Below are positions 1-10,358 of a DNA stretch of 64,000 nt, one piece after another. Position 1 is the first letter of the stretch, and every line of letters begins with the position of its first letter. The notes beneath the pieces are model-generated. The model saw only the letters and a list, made by a program, of their open reading frames with translations, made no database searches and was not told the origin of the DNA. Made by a program: the position numbers and the translations under genes. This DNA is from Cadophora sp. MPI-SDFR-AT-0126 (taxonomy: Eukaryota; Ascomycota; Leotiomycetes; Helotiales; Ploettnerulaceae): positions 2,604,001-2,668,000 of the forward strand of contig JAGMVK010000006.1 of the NCBI GenBank assembly GCA_020747065.1, read 5' to 3'.

Positions 1-1272
1 CTGAAGTTGCAACAGCGGTCCAAGAATATCATCCGCACAATTTGCGGCAAAAAGTCTCCTTCTTCAGAAGAAGAACTGGAAGTATTGCTCGCTGCTTGTA
101 GCGGAAGCGTGAAGCTGGCTGTTGCGACAATCCTTCTTGAGGCACCAATTCCGGAAGCCAAGAGAAGACTTGACGATGCTGGCGGTGTTCTTGCAGACGT
201 CCTGCAAAACTCGAGAGCCGAATACTCGGAGCCATCTAATACTGGGAACTACGTTCTTTGTGTTGACGGTGGAGGTAGCAAATGTGGTGCTGTCATATTG
301 GGGAAGAATGGAGAGACTGGGCAAGGGGAAGCTGGAGAGTGTAATGTATCAAGCGTCGGGCTCGGGGCCGCAGTATCCTCAATCTCACTTGCAATTCAAC
401 GAGCTGTTGATTCCTGCCCAGAAATACAAGGGACGTCATTCAAATCTATCCCATTCCAATCCGTCTGGATCGGTTTGGCGGGCTATGATCGTCCGAACAT
501 TGCCGACCGCATCAATGGCCTTCTTCTCAATCTGTTCCACCCCGATGTAAGAAGCAAATTGAGAATCTCAAACGACATCGAACTTCTCGCCAATGCAGTG
601 GCAGATAAGAATGGTGTCGATTCTGTCGTTGTCCTGGTGGCAGGGACTGGATCAATCGCCATGAGTTTCGAGCGGATCGATGGACGACTTGAGCGAACGG
701 GGCGCTCGGGAGGCTGGGGTCATTTACTCGGTGATGATGGCTCGGGGTATGGAACCGGCCGTCAAGCGTTGAGACTTGCGTTGGAATCCGTGGATGAGAT
801 TGATGCGAAGAAAGGAAAAGGACAGACCCAAATCTGCGCCGATCCACTGGTGCCGAAGATTTTTGAGCACTTCGGGCTAAAGTATTCTCAAGAATCTCCG
901 ATAAATCTTCTGAACGAGATACTATCCTTGGATAGTTGCAGCCAAGAAGTTCTGAAGCCTACCAAGAGAATTGCTGAAGTTGCAAAGGTGGTTGTGGACT
1001 CAAGTTCGTCCAGCAAGAAAGCCATGGAACTGCTGAAAGAAGGCAGTAAATCCCTTATTCGCATGCTGTCTTCTTTGGTAGTAAGCCAAGAGCTTGATAC
1101 TTCAAAGATATCACTTATACTAGCTGGAGGACTGCTGCAGAGCGAGGTGTATCAAGGGTTACTGTTGCATGATCTCGCATCTGCGGGTCTAGATTTTCGA
1201 GATGTTCAAGCTGTCCAACATCCAGCTTTGGTGGCTGCGAAGACTCTGCTTGGTAAGAGTGATGAAATTTAG
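1..1272 (+). CDS. MurQ-NagK type fusion protein, C-terminal part (5' end outside window)
   Basis: The frame is open to the left window edge, so the true start lies outside. The first ~70 residues match the C-terminal tail of N-acetylmuramic acid 6-phosphate etherase (MurQ/GckR-like SIS family), including the GSVKLAVA stretch followed by an alternating small-residue helix. From about residue 80 the BadF/BadG/NagK sugar-kinase fold begins: a phosphate-1 loop LCVDGGGSKCG, the GTGSIAM phosphate-2 loop and the glycine-rich SGGWGHLLGDDGSGYG segment. Fungi are known to carry MurQ-kinase fusions. The likely role is phosphorylating and processing an amino sugar (GlcNAc or MurNAc type) in the cytosol; the exact substrate cannot be read from sequence. 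It ends with TAG at 1270. No intron is needed in the visible part. Confidence 0.85.
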   Translation: MKLQQRSKNIIRTICGKKSPSSEEELEVLLAACSGSVKLAVATILLEAPIPEAKRRLDDAGGVLADVLQNSRAEYSEPSNTGNYVLCVDGGGSKCGAVILGKNGETGQGEAGECNVSSVGLGAAVSSISLAIQRAVDSCPEIQGTSFKSIPFQSVWIGLAGYDRPNIADRINGLLLNLFHPDVRSKLRISNDIELLANAVADKNGVDSVVVLVAGTGSIAMSFERIDGRLERTGRSGGWGHLLGDDGSGYGTGRQALRLALESVDEIDAKKGKGQTQICADPLVPKIFEHFGLKYSQESPINLLNEILSLDSCSQEVLKPTKRIAEVAKVVVDSSSSSKKAMELLKEGSKSLIRMLSSLVVSQELDTSKISLILAGGLLQSEVYQGLLLHDLASAGLDFRDVQAVQHPALVAAKTLLGKSDEI

Positions 1273-1861
1273 AAGCTTAGTATCACATGATAGTTAAAAT
1301 TAAATGATTATGTGGTTTCATGGAGAATTTGTGCTTGAAATCAGTTGCCAATATAAATAAGTGAACCGCAGAAGACCAAGCACCCGACACGTGACTAGCT
1401 CCACACAAGGTAATTCCCAGATGTTAACATCGCAGGAGGCTTTCAAAGCTCGTTATTGGGGTACAAATCACTAATATCTGCGTAATCTGTGCTGGGGTTC
1501 TACGAATTATGGCTAGAAGTCTTCAATCCGCTTCTACTGGCAGGTGAGATCTTCCATCTCAGTAGAGTGTGCGGACACGAGGCAGTCTTCTATACTGCCC
1601 CTGAATCTTCATGAGTGGTAGGACGCAAATTTTCAAGCAAACCTACGATGCATTCTCGAGTTGCGAACTAAGATTCAAGAAAGCTCAAAGTCATTTTTCT
1701 CAAAATCAACAGACGAAGCGAGGACCCCTGAAGCGAGAGAGTTTGGAATGGTGACGTAATCAAGTCGGTCTTGGCCAGATGTTCACCAGGTTCTTTCTCT
1801 TCGCATCCACATAACAGGACAGCCAATCCCTTGAGCTTCAAGTAAACAAAACAAACCCACC
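1273..1861. other. Intergenic region
   Basis: This holds the 3' flank of the kinase gene and the promoter of the Zn2Cys6 regulator that starts at 1862. I see no supportable gene, repeat or RNA in it. Confidence 0.6.
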
Positions 1862-4128
1862 ATGAACCAATCTTCTATTCCTGCAGTTCGATTGAGCTGC
1901 GAGGAATGCAAGCGACGGAAGACGAAATGCGATAAATTGGTACCATGCACTGCATGCAAAAATGCGGGCATCAAATGCAACACCGTTCAACGCGCAAGAA
2001 GACCTCGAGGACGGACAGCTCAGCACAAGGGTGGAGAGATTGATACTAGAGTTGCTCGGCTTGAGGATCTTGTGAAACAACTTAAGGTAGGGATACGTGA
2101 ATATAGGCGGCATTCACTCCTCTGATTGAGTTGTTCACTGACCACCAAATACAGGCCCAGGTACAATCCGGCGGCAAAGCAAGCGAAATTGGTCACGAGA
2201 ATTCCAGCAATCATTCATCCCCAAGTCCTTTGCCTAAAGAGTCCAACCCACTACAGAACTATGTTGCTCCAGACTTCTGGGAAGCCCTTTCTCAAGAGGT
2301 AAGACTCGGAAGCTCTGCCAAGTCGAAATCCGATTACTCACTCTCTTTACAGGCAAATGGCATCCGAGAAATTCTGGAGGAGGTTGACCACGAAGACTCA
2401 CCAAGCGAGAATGCTTCCAACTCACCCATGTCTGCATCAGAGCCAAGTTCCATATCTGGGGCTCTCCTGTTCCACCAAAGTGCGGCAGAAACATCTCCCG
2501 ATCTCACACTGGTCGTGCCCAAGGAGATGAAAGGCATTCTTTTTCCAATCTACAGAACAAGAGTCGATTGTATTATCAAAATTCTTCACTGGCCCTCAAC
2601 AATGGCTGCGATTGAAAAGAAAGACTCAAGCCCTCGAGATGGATTGGAATCAGATAGGGTACAGGCATTGGAATCGGCGATATGTTACGCCGCGCTGTGT
2701 ACCATGACTGACGAAGAGTCTGAGACTTCACTCAGTCGTAAGAAGAACGCATTAGGAGAGCAGCTTCGTCACGCAGCTGAAACTTCGATTTCGAAAGCTA
2801 GGTTTCTAGAACAGCCAAATCTGACAGTCTTGCAAGCATTTCTCATATACCTGGTAAGTTAATCCCCCAACACTAGAGTTCAGAGCTTACAAGGGCAGCT
2901 TGGTTTGCGTTGCTCTACAACAGATGCTTCTGCATGGACACTGCTGTCACTTGCTGTACGGATTGGAAGTGCTTTAGGCCTTGGGTCAGAAGACCCAAGC
3001 AAATTCTCAATATTTGACCTCGAAATCCGACGAAGAGTATGGTCCTCCATCGGAGTTCTTGACGCGCAGTTAGCCCTGGACAGAGGAGCTCCGGCGCTAT
3101 TGTCAAGCCAAGAGCTCCAAAAGACACCGTTAAATATCAACGATTCTGAATTGTATCCAGGATGCCCCCCACCTCTAGTGTCTACTGGCTTTACTGACAT
3201 GTCGTTTGCGTCGATGACACATCGTGCATCGCTCTGCCAGAAAACAATGGAAGAGATCCCTCCGGATACCGATGATTCTTGGAGCAGGTGGAAAGAAAAA
3301 CTTGCTGCAATTGAAAAATTCGAAGCATACAGCATGCTTCACTTTTCTGGCATCGATGCTTGGTCACCACCACTGCAAAAATTTGCTCAAGCAGTGGCAG
3401 GGGGCTCCTTAGCGAATATCAAGCTAATGACCAGACGACCACCATATCGGAATCGCCAAACAAAAATACCTCCTTGGGACGACTACAACGTCATGAAATC
3501 GACGACCTGGATACTAGAGCGATCGCTATTTAAACAGGAAAATTCCGAGTTTAATCCTTGGGCATGGTTTACCTGGGTGAAGTGGTATGCTTTGGCTGTA
3601 CTTCTCGCCGAGCTATGTGGACCTATAAAAGGTCTGGAGGCCGACCACGCAAATGTTGTAGCTCAAAGGATCTTTGTTGAGTATGCTCAGGTGGTCGCTG
3701 ATAGTCAGTCTGGTATGTTGTGGAGACCAATTGTCAAACTTATGCGTCGAGTTCAAAAACTGAGGGGCAGCACTGTGGAGAGCTTGTCGAGTTTGCTTTC
3801 TTCGTCTTCACCAGGCTCACAACAACCTGTGATGAGCGAATCAGCCATTGACCACAGTACTTTTGCAGGCCTCAACATAAATCAATCTTATCTCACTCAA
3901 GACACCGAACTTAGGCCTGATCCATCGTTTGGAGATCCGAATATGATCACATCCGGACATACGACGTATGGCTTGACAAATTTTGAGAGTGGCCAGGCAT
4001 TCGGCACAGATTTGGTCCCTGATGATGGACTGTCGTGGGCCCACTGGGACAGTTTCCTTGAAGACATGGACAACTCAACCAACTTCGATTGGGCAATGGA
4101 CTGGCAAAACAATTCGTTGCAATCTTAA
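1862..4128 (+). CDS. Zn2Cys6 (fungal-specific) transcription factor
   Basis: Four exons (1862-2086, 2155-2298, 2353-2853, 2899-4128), all joined in phase 0, give 699 aa. Cysteines 13, 16, 23, 29, 32 and 39 form a canonical CX2CX6CX5CX2CX6C binuclear zinc cluster, followed by a basic linker and a short coiled coil ([11 protein letters not shown]) for dimerisation. The middle part carries the Fungal_trans signature ([20 protein letters not shown] and [20 protein letters not shown]). The C-terminus is acidic and aromatic (repeated DW/NFDW), as in activation domains. The intron at 2299-2352 is a multiple of three and could be retained without breaking the frame, but it has good GTAAGA and TTTACAG borders. 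This is a nuclear DNA-binding regulator; its neighbours on the 3' side (two SDRs and a DUF1772 protein) are the obvious candidate targets. Confidence 0.9.
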
Positions 4129-4155
4129 TCGTACATCTACACCCAACCCTAATGC

Positions 4156-5220
4156 TCAAAACACAGCAGATGTCGCACCCGGAGCCAAGTTCTCGATGAT
4201 CTCGCACAACTCCTTCCACAGCCTCTTCTGTATACTATCGCCTTCCTTGCTCCTCACGAATGACGACTCGGTTTTCACGAGACACTCACTCAAATACTGT
4301 CCATGAGTCTCCTCACCAGCCGTAACACCATGCACCAGCGTTCGACTTCCCGCCTCCGCAGTTCTGCCGATCATAGAGAAAATTACCCCTACGATCCTTC
4401 CCTTATCATAATACCTCGACAGCTCCGTTGCACACCATCCGGGATTCACGCAATTGACCACAACCTGACTGCCACCGTTCGTACCGGCATCTAATTGCTT
4501 CGCAATCTCCTTCTCGCACATTTGAACCATCAACTTACTCAACTCATATCGACCCATCATTTTCGCGTTCTTCTCCTCGCTCAAGGCTTCGAAAATGTTT
4601 CTTCCGTCCTCAATGTCCAGTTGCGCACTTGGGGCGAAAACATGCTGCATCGAGCCTACGATCACGAGATTCGTGTGCGCGCCACTCCGCTTAGCTGTCT
4701 CTTTCAACCTAGGCAAGGCGAGCACGGAAAGGAAGATCGTAGAGATGACATTGACGGTCAATGAATTCTCGTATCCCTCTGTCCGCTCGAACGTCACCGT
4801 CTCAAGGCCGGCATTGGCGATGAAGCCATGCAAATTTTCCAAGGTCTTCAATCGCTCTCCGAATGCGAGTACGGATTTGAAATTGCTCTGATCAACTTTC
4901 CAAACTTCGATTGTGGTTTTCGAAGTCGCGCTTAGTTGCATGATTGACTTTCTTGCTGCCTCGCCTTTCTCGATGTTGCGGCACGCAAGGATTATTTTGG
5001 CGGCTTTGAGTTTGGCTCTGTAAGCATTGTTAAGAGGTACTTCCTGGAAATAAAAGGGTAAGAGAAGAGCTTCGTACAAATGTTTGGCGCATTCAAACCC
5101 GAGACCTGTGTTCCCTCCTGTAATGACATATGTTTTGTTGGAGAGGTCAACATTCGGCACGAATGGCTTGCCAAAGATCTGTCCGCCGAGGTATTGGCGG
5201 ACTTCAGCGACGGAAGGCAT
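4156..5220 (-). CDS. Short-chain dehydrogenase/reductase
   Basis: Two exons (5220-5078 and 5017-4156) give 334 aa. The 60-nt intron (5018-5077, GTACGA to TTACAG) is a multiple of three, so the unspliced frame also stays open; removing it restores the family sequence KHLAKLKAAKIILACRN, which is why I prefer the spliced form. The Rossmann cofactor motif TGGNTGLG is near residue 35, the structural NAG motif follows (FIANAGLE), and the catalytic YxxxK is YELSK. The fold matches the WWOX/retinol-dehydrogenase-like group of fungal SDRs; the substrate is unknown. It is convergent with the upstream Zn2Cys6 gene, with only 27 bp between the two stop codons. Confidence 0.85.
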   Translation of the reverse strand: MPSVAEVRQYLGGQIFGKPFVPNVDLSNKTYVITGGNTGLGFECAKHLYEALLLPFYFQEVPLNNAYRAKLKAAKIILACRNIEKGEAARKSIMQLSATSKTTIEVWKVDQSNFKSVLAFGERLKTLENLHGFIANAGLETVTFERTEGYENSLTVNVISTIFLSVLALPRLKETAKRSGAHTNLVIVGSMQHVFAPSAQLDIEDGRNIFEALSEEKNAKMMGRYELSKLMVQMCEKEIAKQLDAGTNGGSQVVVNCVNPGWCATELSRYYDKGRIVGVIFSMIGRTAEAGSRTLVHGVTAGEETHGQYLSECLVKTESSFVRSKEGDSIQKRLWKELCEIIENLAPGATSAVF

Positions 5221-5893
5221 TGCAAATGCTGAGGATGAATTTCGAATATGACTTGAATGAGTTCTGAATTGAGATCCTTGGGGCGAGCTGAAGTCGGGAT
5301 TGCGACTAAAAGACCAGCTGGTTGTTCAGAACTCAAATGATTGGTACTGTGTTGTGAAAGTCTGGGCGACATGTCAACACTCTTATAACCAGCACTGCCG
5401 ACGAACGAACATGAAAAATCCACTACAGTCAATTCTTAAAAAGCGAAGGCTCCGCTCTCATGACGATTTCTGTGCATTTAAGATCTTCAAAAGCCGCAGG
5501 CCCGTATGCCTCTTGAACTCGCTAAGCGAACCGCCAAGAGATCTCCAGAGACCGCAAACCCCGTTGCTAATTCATGACGATTGTTGAATAGATTGAGACT
5601 CGAGCATGCTTTGCGGTAAATAGTACTTCATCAGAGTCCGACGAACTAAACTATGTTTGATGTGGTATGGGATGGGATGGGATTTGTAGATCGCCATGTG
5701 AAGACTGGTGTTGACATCACCGCTTTCGTCAACGCCAAGGCTGAAGGAGTAGGTTTGAGATATTTATATAAATGGGCAGGCCAACAGCCTCCACGGTCTA
5801 TGGAATGTATACAAATACTTACTTCGTACAAGTAAATAAATTATCACTCAAACTAATACAGTTCATTTTCTGTTCTCATTTAATCCGTCCGAA
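5221..5893. other. Intergenic region, divergent promoter
   Basis: This lies between the SDR (minus strand) and the DUF1772 gene (plus strand) and must hold both promoters. A TATA-like run (gatatttatataaatggg) lies near 5758-5775. I see no gene in it. Confidence 0.5.
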
Positions 5894-6626
5894 ATGTCTC
5901 ACTCAACCGCAACAACTCTCGTTCAAGTCGTCAGTATCTCAACTGCCCTCATCGCATCAGGAGGAATCCTCAGTCTCGTACGTAACTCTCCCTACCCTTC
6001 TATACAATCTATCCAGCAACACTTACCCGACTGACCAAAACCAGTCACTATTTACCATCCCCCTCCTCACCTCCCAACCCGCATCCCGCTCCCTCCCCCA
6101 AATCCGCTGGCTCTTCTCCCGCGGCTCCCACGTCTTCCCACCCGCATCCATCATCCCCAGCACCGGCTTCATCTACCTCGCTATCACCTCCCTGCCATCC
6201 GCTCAATCTCTCACCCAAATCGTTAATTTCGTAAGCAACGATCGAAAGGTTGATGGGAATTTGCTGGCGGGAGGATTGAGTGTGAGTATTGCGTTGTTCA
6301 CGAAGTTGGTAATGATTCCGACAAATTTTGAGTTGATTGAGAGGAATGAGGAACTGGGAGGGGAGAGGAGTGAGAAGAGTGCTAGGGAGGGAGAAGGAAA
6401 GGGAAAGTTGGGAGGGAGGAGTGCAAGGGATAGTGTGGAAGGGAAGGGGGATATCAATGAGTTTGGGGATTTAAGTGGGCCGCAGGAGAGGACTGAGAGG
6501 GGTGGGACGGCGGAGGATGAGAGGGTCGTAAGGGAATTGTTGGAGAAGTTTAAGTGGTTGAATCTTTGTAGGGCGGTGTTGATTGGGTGTGGGGGTGTGG
6601 TGGGGTTGGTTACTGCGATCGCTTGA
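5894..6626 (+). CDS. DUF1772-family membrane protein
   Basis: Two exons (5894-5977 and 6045-6626) give 221 aa. The intron has GTACGT and ACCAG borders. Features visible are a hydrophobic N-terminal segment (VVSISTALIASGGILSLSLF), a second and third hydrophobic stretch (ASIIPSTGFIYLAITSL, GGLSVSIALFTKLVM), the RNxxL-like segment IPTNFELIERNEEL, and a C-terminal membrane helix (RAVLIGCGGVVGLVTAIA). This is the four-helix layout of DUF1772 proteins, which include small anthrone oxygenase-like enzymes of polyketide clusters. A charged, glycine/glutamate-rich insert (about residues 155-195) separates helices 3 and 4 and is longer than usual. Family membership is fairly clear; an oxygenase role is inference, since no anthrone-making PKS is nearby. 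Confidence 0.75.
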
Positions 6627-6747
6627 AGGATGTGAAAGTCGTGGGAAAGAAGCTTAGATAATGTAACTCACTGGGGAACTTGCCTTAGATAGTACTTGAA
6701 TGAAGTGAGTCTACGCACCCGCCCTCAAGGCAAGTCCTACCTACACA

Positions 6748-7915
6748 CTAAGCACCAAGTCCCTTCCCACCACACAGAGGTAAAACCGGCATCCAGCTTG
6801 TCATCAACGCCTTCTTCTCCACAATCTCCTCCCTATGCACCTCCAACTCCTCCACATCCCAATTCACAGACACCATACTCCCCTTAAGGAAATCCGCTCT
6901 CGGCTGTACCAGGTACAGCGCCAGCATGCCCGTAAGATCAGCGTGGTCTTTGGCGAATGGGAAGAAGACTTCTTGTTGCATGGCGGTCATGACGATCCCT
7001 GGCATGGTGGTGAAGACGCGGAGTTTGGGGAGTTCTGTGCAGGATGTGTTAGTCGTTCTTGGGTGTGGTCGGGGGTTGGGATGTTGAGAGAGAGGGAGGG
7101 AGGGGAAAGAACTTGCCGATTTGGAGATGCTCGCTGAATCGCTGCTCGGCTATTTTGCTGATGTTGTAGGCGGATCCACCTGCGGTGGTGAATCCTGCTC
7201 GGCCCGAAGAGACGTTGATGATTGTCGCTGTTGATTCTTTGGGGTTGGGCTGGGAGTTGATGAAGTGGTACGTCATGCTGTAGAGCCCTTTGACGTTGAC
7301 TTCCTGTTTGCAGTAAGTAAAGATCGCTTCTCGATTTTTCCTTCTCGTATTGAAAGTATATCTGAGGAGGAGAAAGGAAAGAATAAAGGGCGGCCATACC
7401 AGTGTTTTCCACCACTTATCAACAGGTGTGTCGATGACATTGCTATCCTCCAAAATGCCAGCATTGTTAAGCAACACATCAGCTGCTCTACCAAACGTCT
7501 TCTGAATCTCACTAAACAGATTCTTCACGTCATCCTCATTGGAGATGTCAGTCTTGATAGCTGGCACTTTTGTCGAAGGACTGATGGTTTTCAACTCCTC
7601 TGCTAGTTTGTTGAGTGCAGAAAGGTTGCGAGCTGTGATCACAATGCCTTTCGCTCCTGCTCGAGCCCAGACTTTTGCTGCGGCCTGCGGGTGTGACAGT
7701 TAACATCAGAGCTGGAAGCTAGAGTTTGGGTTGGAAAAGGGCTGGATAGAACATACTTCTCCAAGACCAACACTGGCTCCTGTGATGATGATTATTCGGT
7801 CTTTTTGGGAGTTTGAGAGATTGGTTGGTAGGATGGCGGGGTAGGGGTCTCGACGGAGGGTTTTGGTTGGGAGAAAGGGGGTGCTGAATTGATTGGGATC
7901 GACTTCTCCGCCCAT
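6748..7915 (-). CDS. Short-chain dehydrogenase with a GC-AG intron
   Basis: Four exons (7915-7757, 7684-7400, 7303-7117, 7034-6748) give 305 aa. The cofactor motif is TGASVGLGE at the end of exon 1, continuing into AAAKVWARAGAKGIVITARN in exon 2; NNAG is at LLNNAGILE; the catalytic Ser is in INVSSGRAG and the YxxxK is YNISK. These are classical SDR features. The third intron uses a GC donor (GCAAGT, 7116-7111), the usual non-canonical fungal donor, and an ACAG acceptor at 7035; only this splice keeps the frame (HLQIELPKLRVFTTMPG). The start at 7915 is the first ATG that gives a typical SDR N-terminus. The substrate is unknown. Together with the regulator, the other SDR and the DUF1772 gene it forms a small accessory group. 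Confidence 0.85.
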
Positions 7916-8955
7916 CGTTACGAGTTGTAACGTATTGGTCTTGCGAGAGATGTGTAATGGCGAGATTTGCGATGTAGAGGTGCGAGAGCTCGGTAGTTTT
8001 GTAGCGAGAAACAACAAGACTGGACCGTTTGGCCCTTTGGAAGTTCTGAAGGTATGTAAACACTGGAACGACACCGGAGTAATGAGACGAAAAATATGAG
8101 AGAGATGAGAGGGTGTGCATACCGTATATATAGCCATCTTTGATGGCTCAGTACCATAATTCCGAGAGCACACCTTGTCTTGGCAGACTCGTACATCGTA
8201 CACTGTGCCTTAACCTGGCCGTACCCGCAACATGTTTTGAATCATACAGTAGTCGAGAGACAAACACCAGGAACTGCCGATTAACGTCAGATTGACGCCA
8301 TCACAAAGATTCATCATGCGCCTCCCCTTCTCACTGTTCAAAATAGGTAAGGAGAATCATTTCAAGGGCCACTCATATCGCTGATGTCGGAAGCATTCGA
8401 AGCAATCTTACAAATCAAAAGAAAAAACAAGCACTTTGATAGGAAAAGACATGTGCATATTGAGCCTCTAAAATTTTGGCAAGATGACCGGCCGAGAATG
8501 CGAGAGCTCACTCGGGATGATTTACTATCAAACCGATCGTGATGTCTGTGGATGGAAAGTCGCTTGGCCGAAGGAGGGTGAGATTCAGCTTTGTCAGCTT
8601 TTCGGAGATATGGTCGGGCTAAACTTCTTTGAACGACTTTGCTTCAAGAGGAGACCTCGCTCGTCAGACTCGCTCTGGGTACAGAAAAGAAGACGTAATA
8701 TCAGGGAGAGATGGACAGCATTGTGAGTAGGAGACGTACGAGAAAAGGTGTCCAGCAAAATGGCCCAGGCGTGCGGAAAGCAGGTGATCTGACTGAAGCG
8801 AGCGAGCCTGTAATGACCCAAGGTCTTCACTTCTCTCCTGTCGTCCTCTCATAACACAACAGCCTCATATCTACCATAGCCTATGAGCTTATAGACACTC
8901 ACGCCTCAATCAATTATCGATCAGAATCATACTGGAGGCATACCTTTTCTGCGAA
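7916..8955. other. Intergenic region
   Basis: This holds the promoters of the SDR (minus) and the 2EXR gene (plus). Open frames at 8484-8726 and 8594-8830 overlap on opposite strands and show no family resemblance, so I do not call them genes. Confidence 0.5.
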
Positions 8956-9876
8956 ATGAGCTCTGACTCAACCATCCCGACGTTCCACCCCTTCCCCCTC
9001 CTCCCCCCAGAACTCCGCTCACAAATCTACATCCTCGCACACCCACCACCCCGAACAGTAACCCTCTCTCTCCCCAACTATCAATGCAAGCCTTCTTACA
9101 TCCCCCCACCACTCTCCCTCACATCAGGTTTCGCGCACTTACTTGTGAGTCGAGAAGCAAGAGATGTTCTTTTGAGGGAGTATAAGAGGGTGTTTGTGGG
9201 GTATCCGTTTCCCGCGAAGAAAGATATAACAAGTGAAAGAGGAAGAGGTGAAGGGAGGGGAAGAGGCTGGTATTTCAATTATGAGAAGGATACTTTGGGG
9301 ATGATGTCTGGTGTTAGGGGACTAAGGTATTTTTTGAGGAGGTTTCCGGAGGATATGAGAGGTGTCAGGTGGCTTGACTTTAGGCCTACGGCACATTGTG
9401 ATCAAGCTCTCGAATGGAGCCTTGATGAGCATCGTGGCGTGGAGCAGACAGCGGTGGAGAGTGGCGGTCACACTCATACGGGTCTTGAAGTGGGGATGGA
9501 GATGGAAATGGAGATGAGACTGTCTGACCTGACGGACCTCAAACTCATCACCATCAGAATCCTACCACGTCCAACGAGGAGCTTATATGAGTTTCAGAGC
9601 TGGTGTTATTCACCGTATTATCGGAAATGCGTGAAGAGTATTGTTGCTTTGTTGAACGACCGAAGGAAGTCAAATGAGCGACGTGGGGGTCGAGATGTGG
9701 AAGTCGCAGTTTGTCATGAGTTGGTTAGCTATGATGATACTGATAGCTTTGCGGGTATGAAGACTAAGGCTTTGAGTGTGGAGGTGGAGGAGAGGTTGAG
9801 AGTTATGAGGGTGCTTGGTCCGGGATGTGGTGTGCAGAGGATTGGTGTGGAGGTGGATTTTGATGTTTTACGATGA
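8956..9876 (+). CDS. 2EXR-domain (F-box-like) protein
   Basis: A single exon codes for 306 aa. The N-terminal FHPFPLLPPELRSQIY segment is the hallmark of the fungal 2EXR family (FxxFPxLPxELRxxIW), followed by the usual conserved SREARDVLLREY helix about 60 residues later. The family is very expanded in Pezizomycotina and is thought to be F-box-like; the function is unknown. The protein has low-complexity patches (repeated Glu-Met and Arg-Gly). No membrane segment or signal peptide is visible. It stands alone between divergent neighbours. Confidence 0.8.
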   Translation: MSSDSTIPTFHPFPLLPPELRSQIYILAHPPPRTVTLSLPNYQCKPSYIPPPLSLTSGFAHLLVSREARDVLLREYKRVFVGYPFPAKKDITSERGRGEGRGRGWYFNYEKDTLGMMSGVRGLRYFLRRFPEDMRGVRWLDFRPTAHCDQALEWSLDEHRGVEQTAVESGGHTHTGLEVGMEMEMEMRLSDLTDLKLITIRILPRPTRSLYEFQSWCYSPYYRKCVKSIVALLNDRRKSNERRGGRDVEVAVCHELVSYDDTDSFAGMKTKALSVEVEERLRVMRVLGPGCGVQRIGVEVDFDVLR

Positions 9877-10358
9877 CTGGATCTGAGTCCTTTTTCGCTG
9901 GGGCGGGTGGTTGCTTCAATCATCGATTCTCAGAATAAAATGGACAAGGAGATGAGACTGGGTACACAGCATCTCATACTTAGACATGACTTCATATGTA
10001 ACAAAGGGTTATGGATAGACTACGTCGATGGGTGGACAAACAAACCTCTGAGGTCGTAAGCATCAAAGATTCTGAGATGAGATGAGCTGGGCTCAAGTCC
10101 GAGGTGAGATTATGAGGTTCAATTTTGAGATATGAGATGTGCGATGTGCAATAAAACCTTTTGGGCATGAAATTTATCTTTGTTGAACGAAAGCGGTGAG
10201 CTTGGTCTTGAATGTGACTTTCTTCCAACTGACAATGGGTAAGTAAGATACTGAGAAATTCTCCCGTTGACAATGGCAAAGAGCTTTGGCGGATGCGGGT
10301 CAGTAGGTAGCCAAGAAGTTGTAGGACTTTGTTGTTACATTATCGCTAGAAGCACAAT
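9877..10358. other. Intergenic region between convergent genes
   Basis: This is the 3' flank shared by the 2EXR gene (plus) and the UBX gene (minus). I see no gene or repeat in it. Confidence 0.5.
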
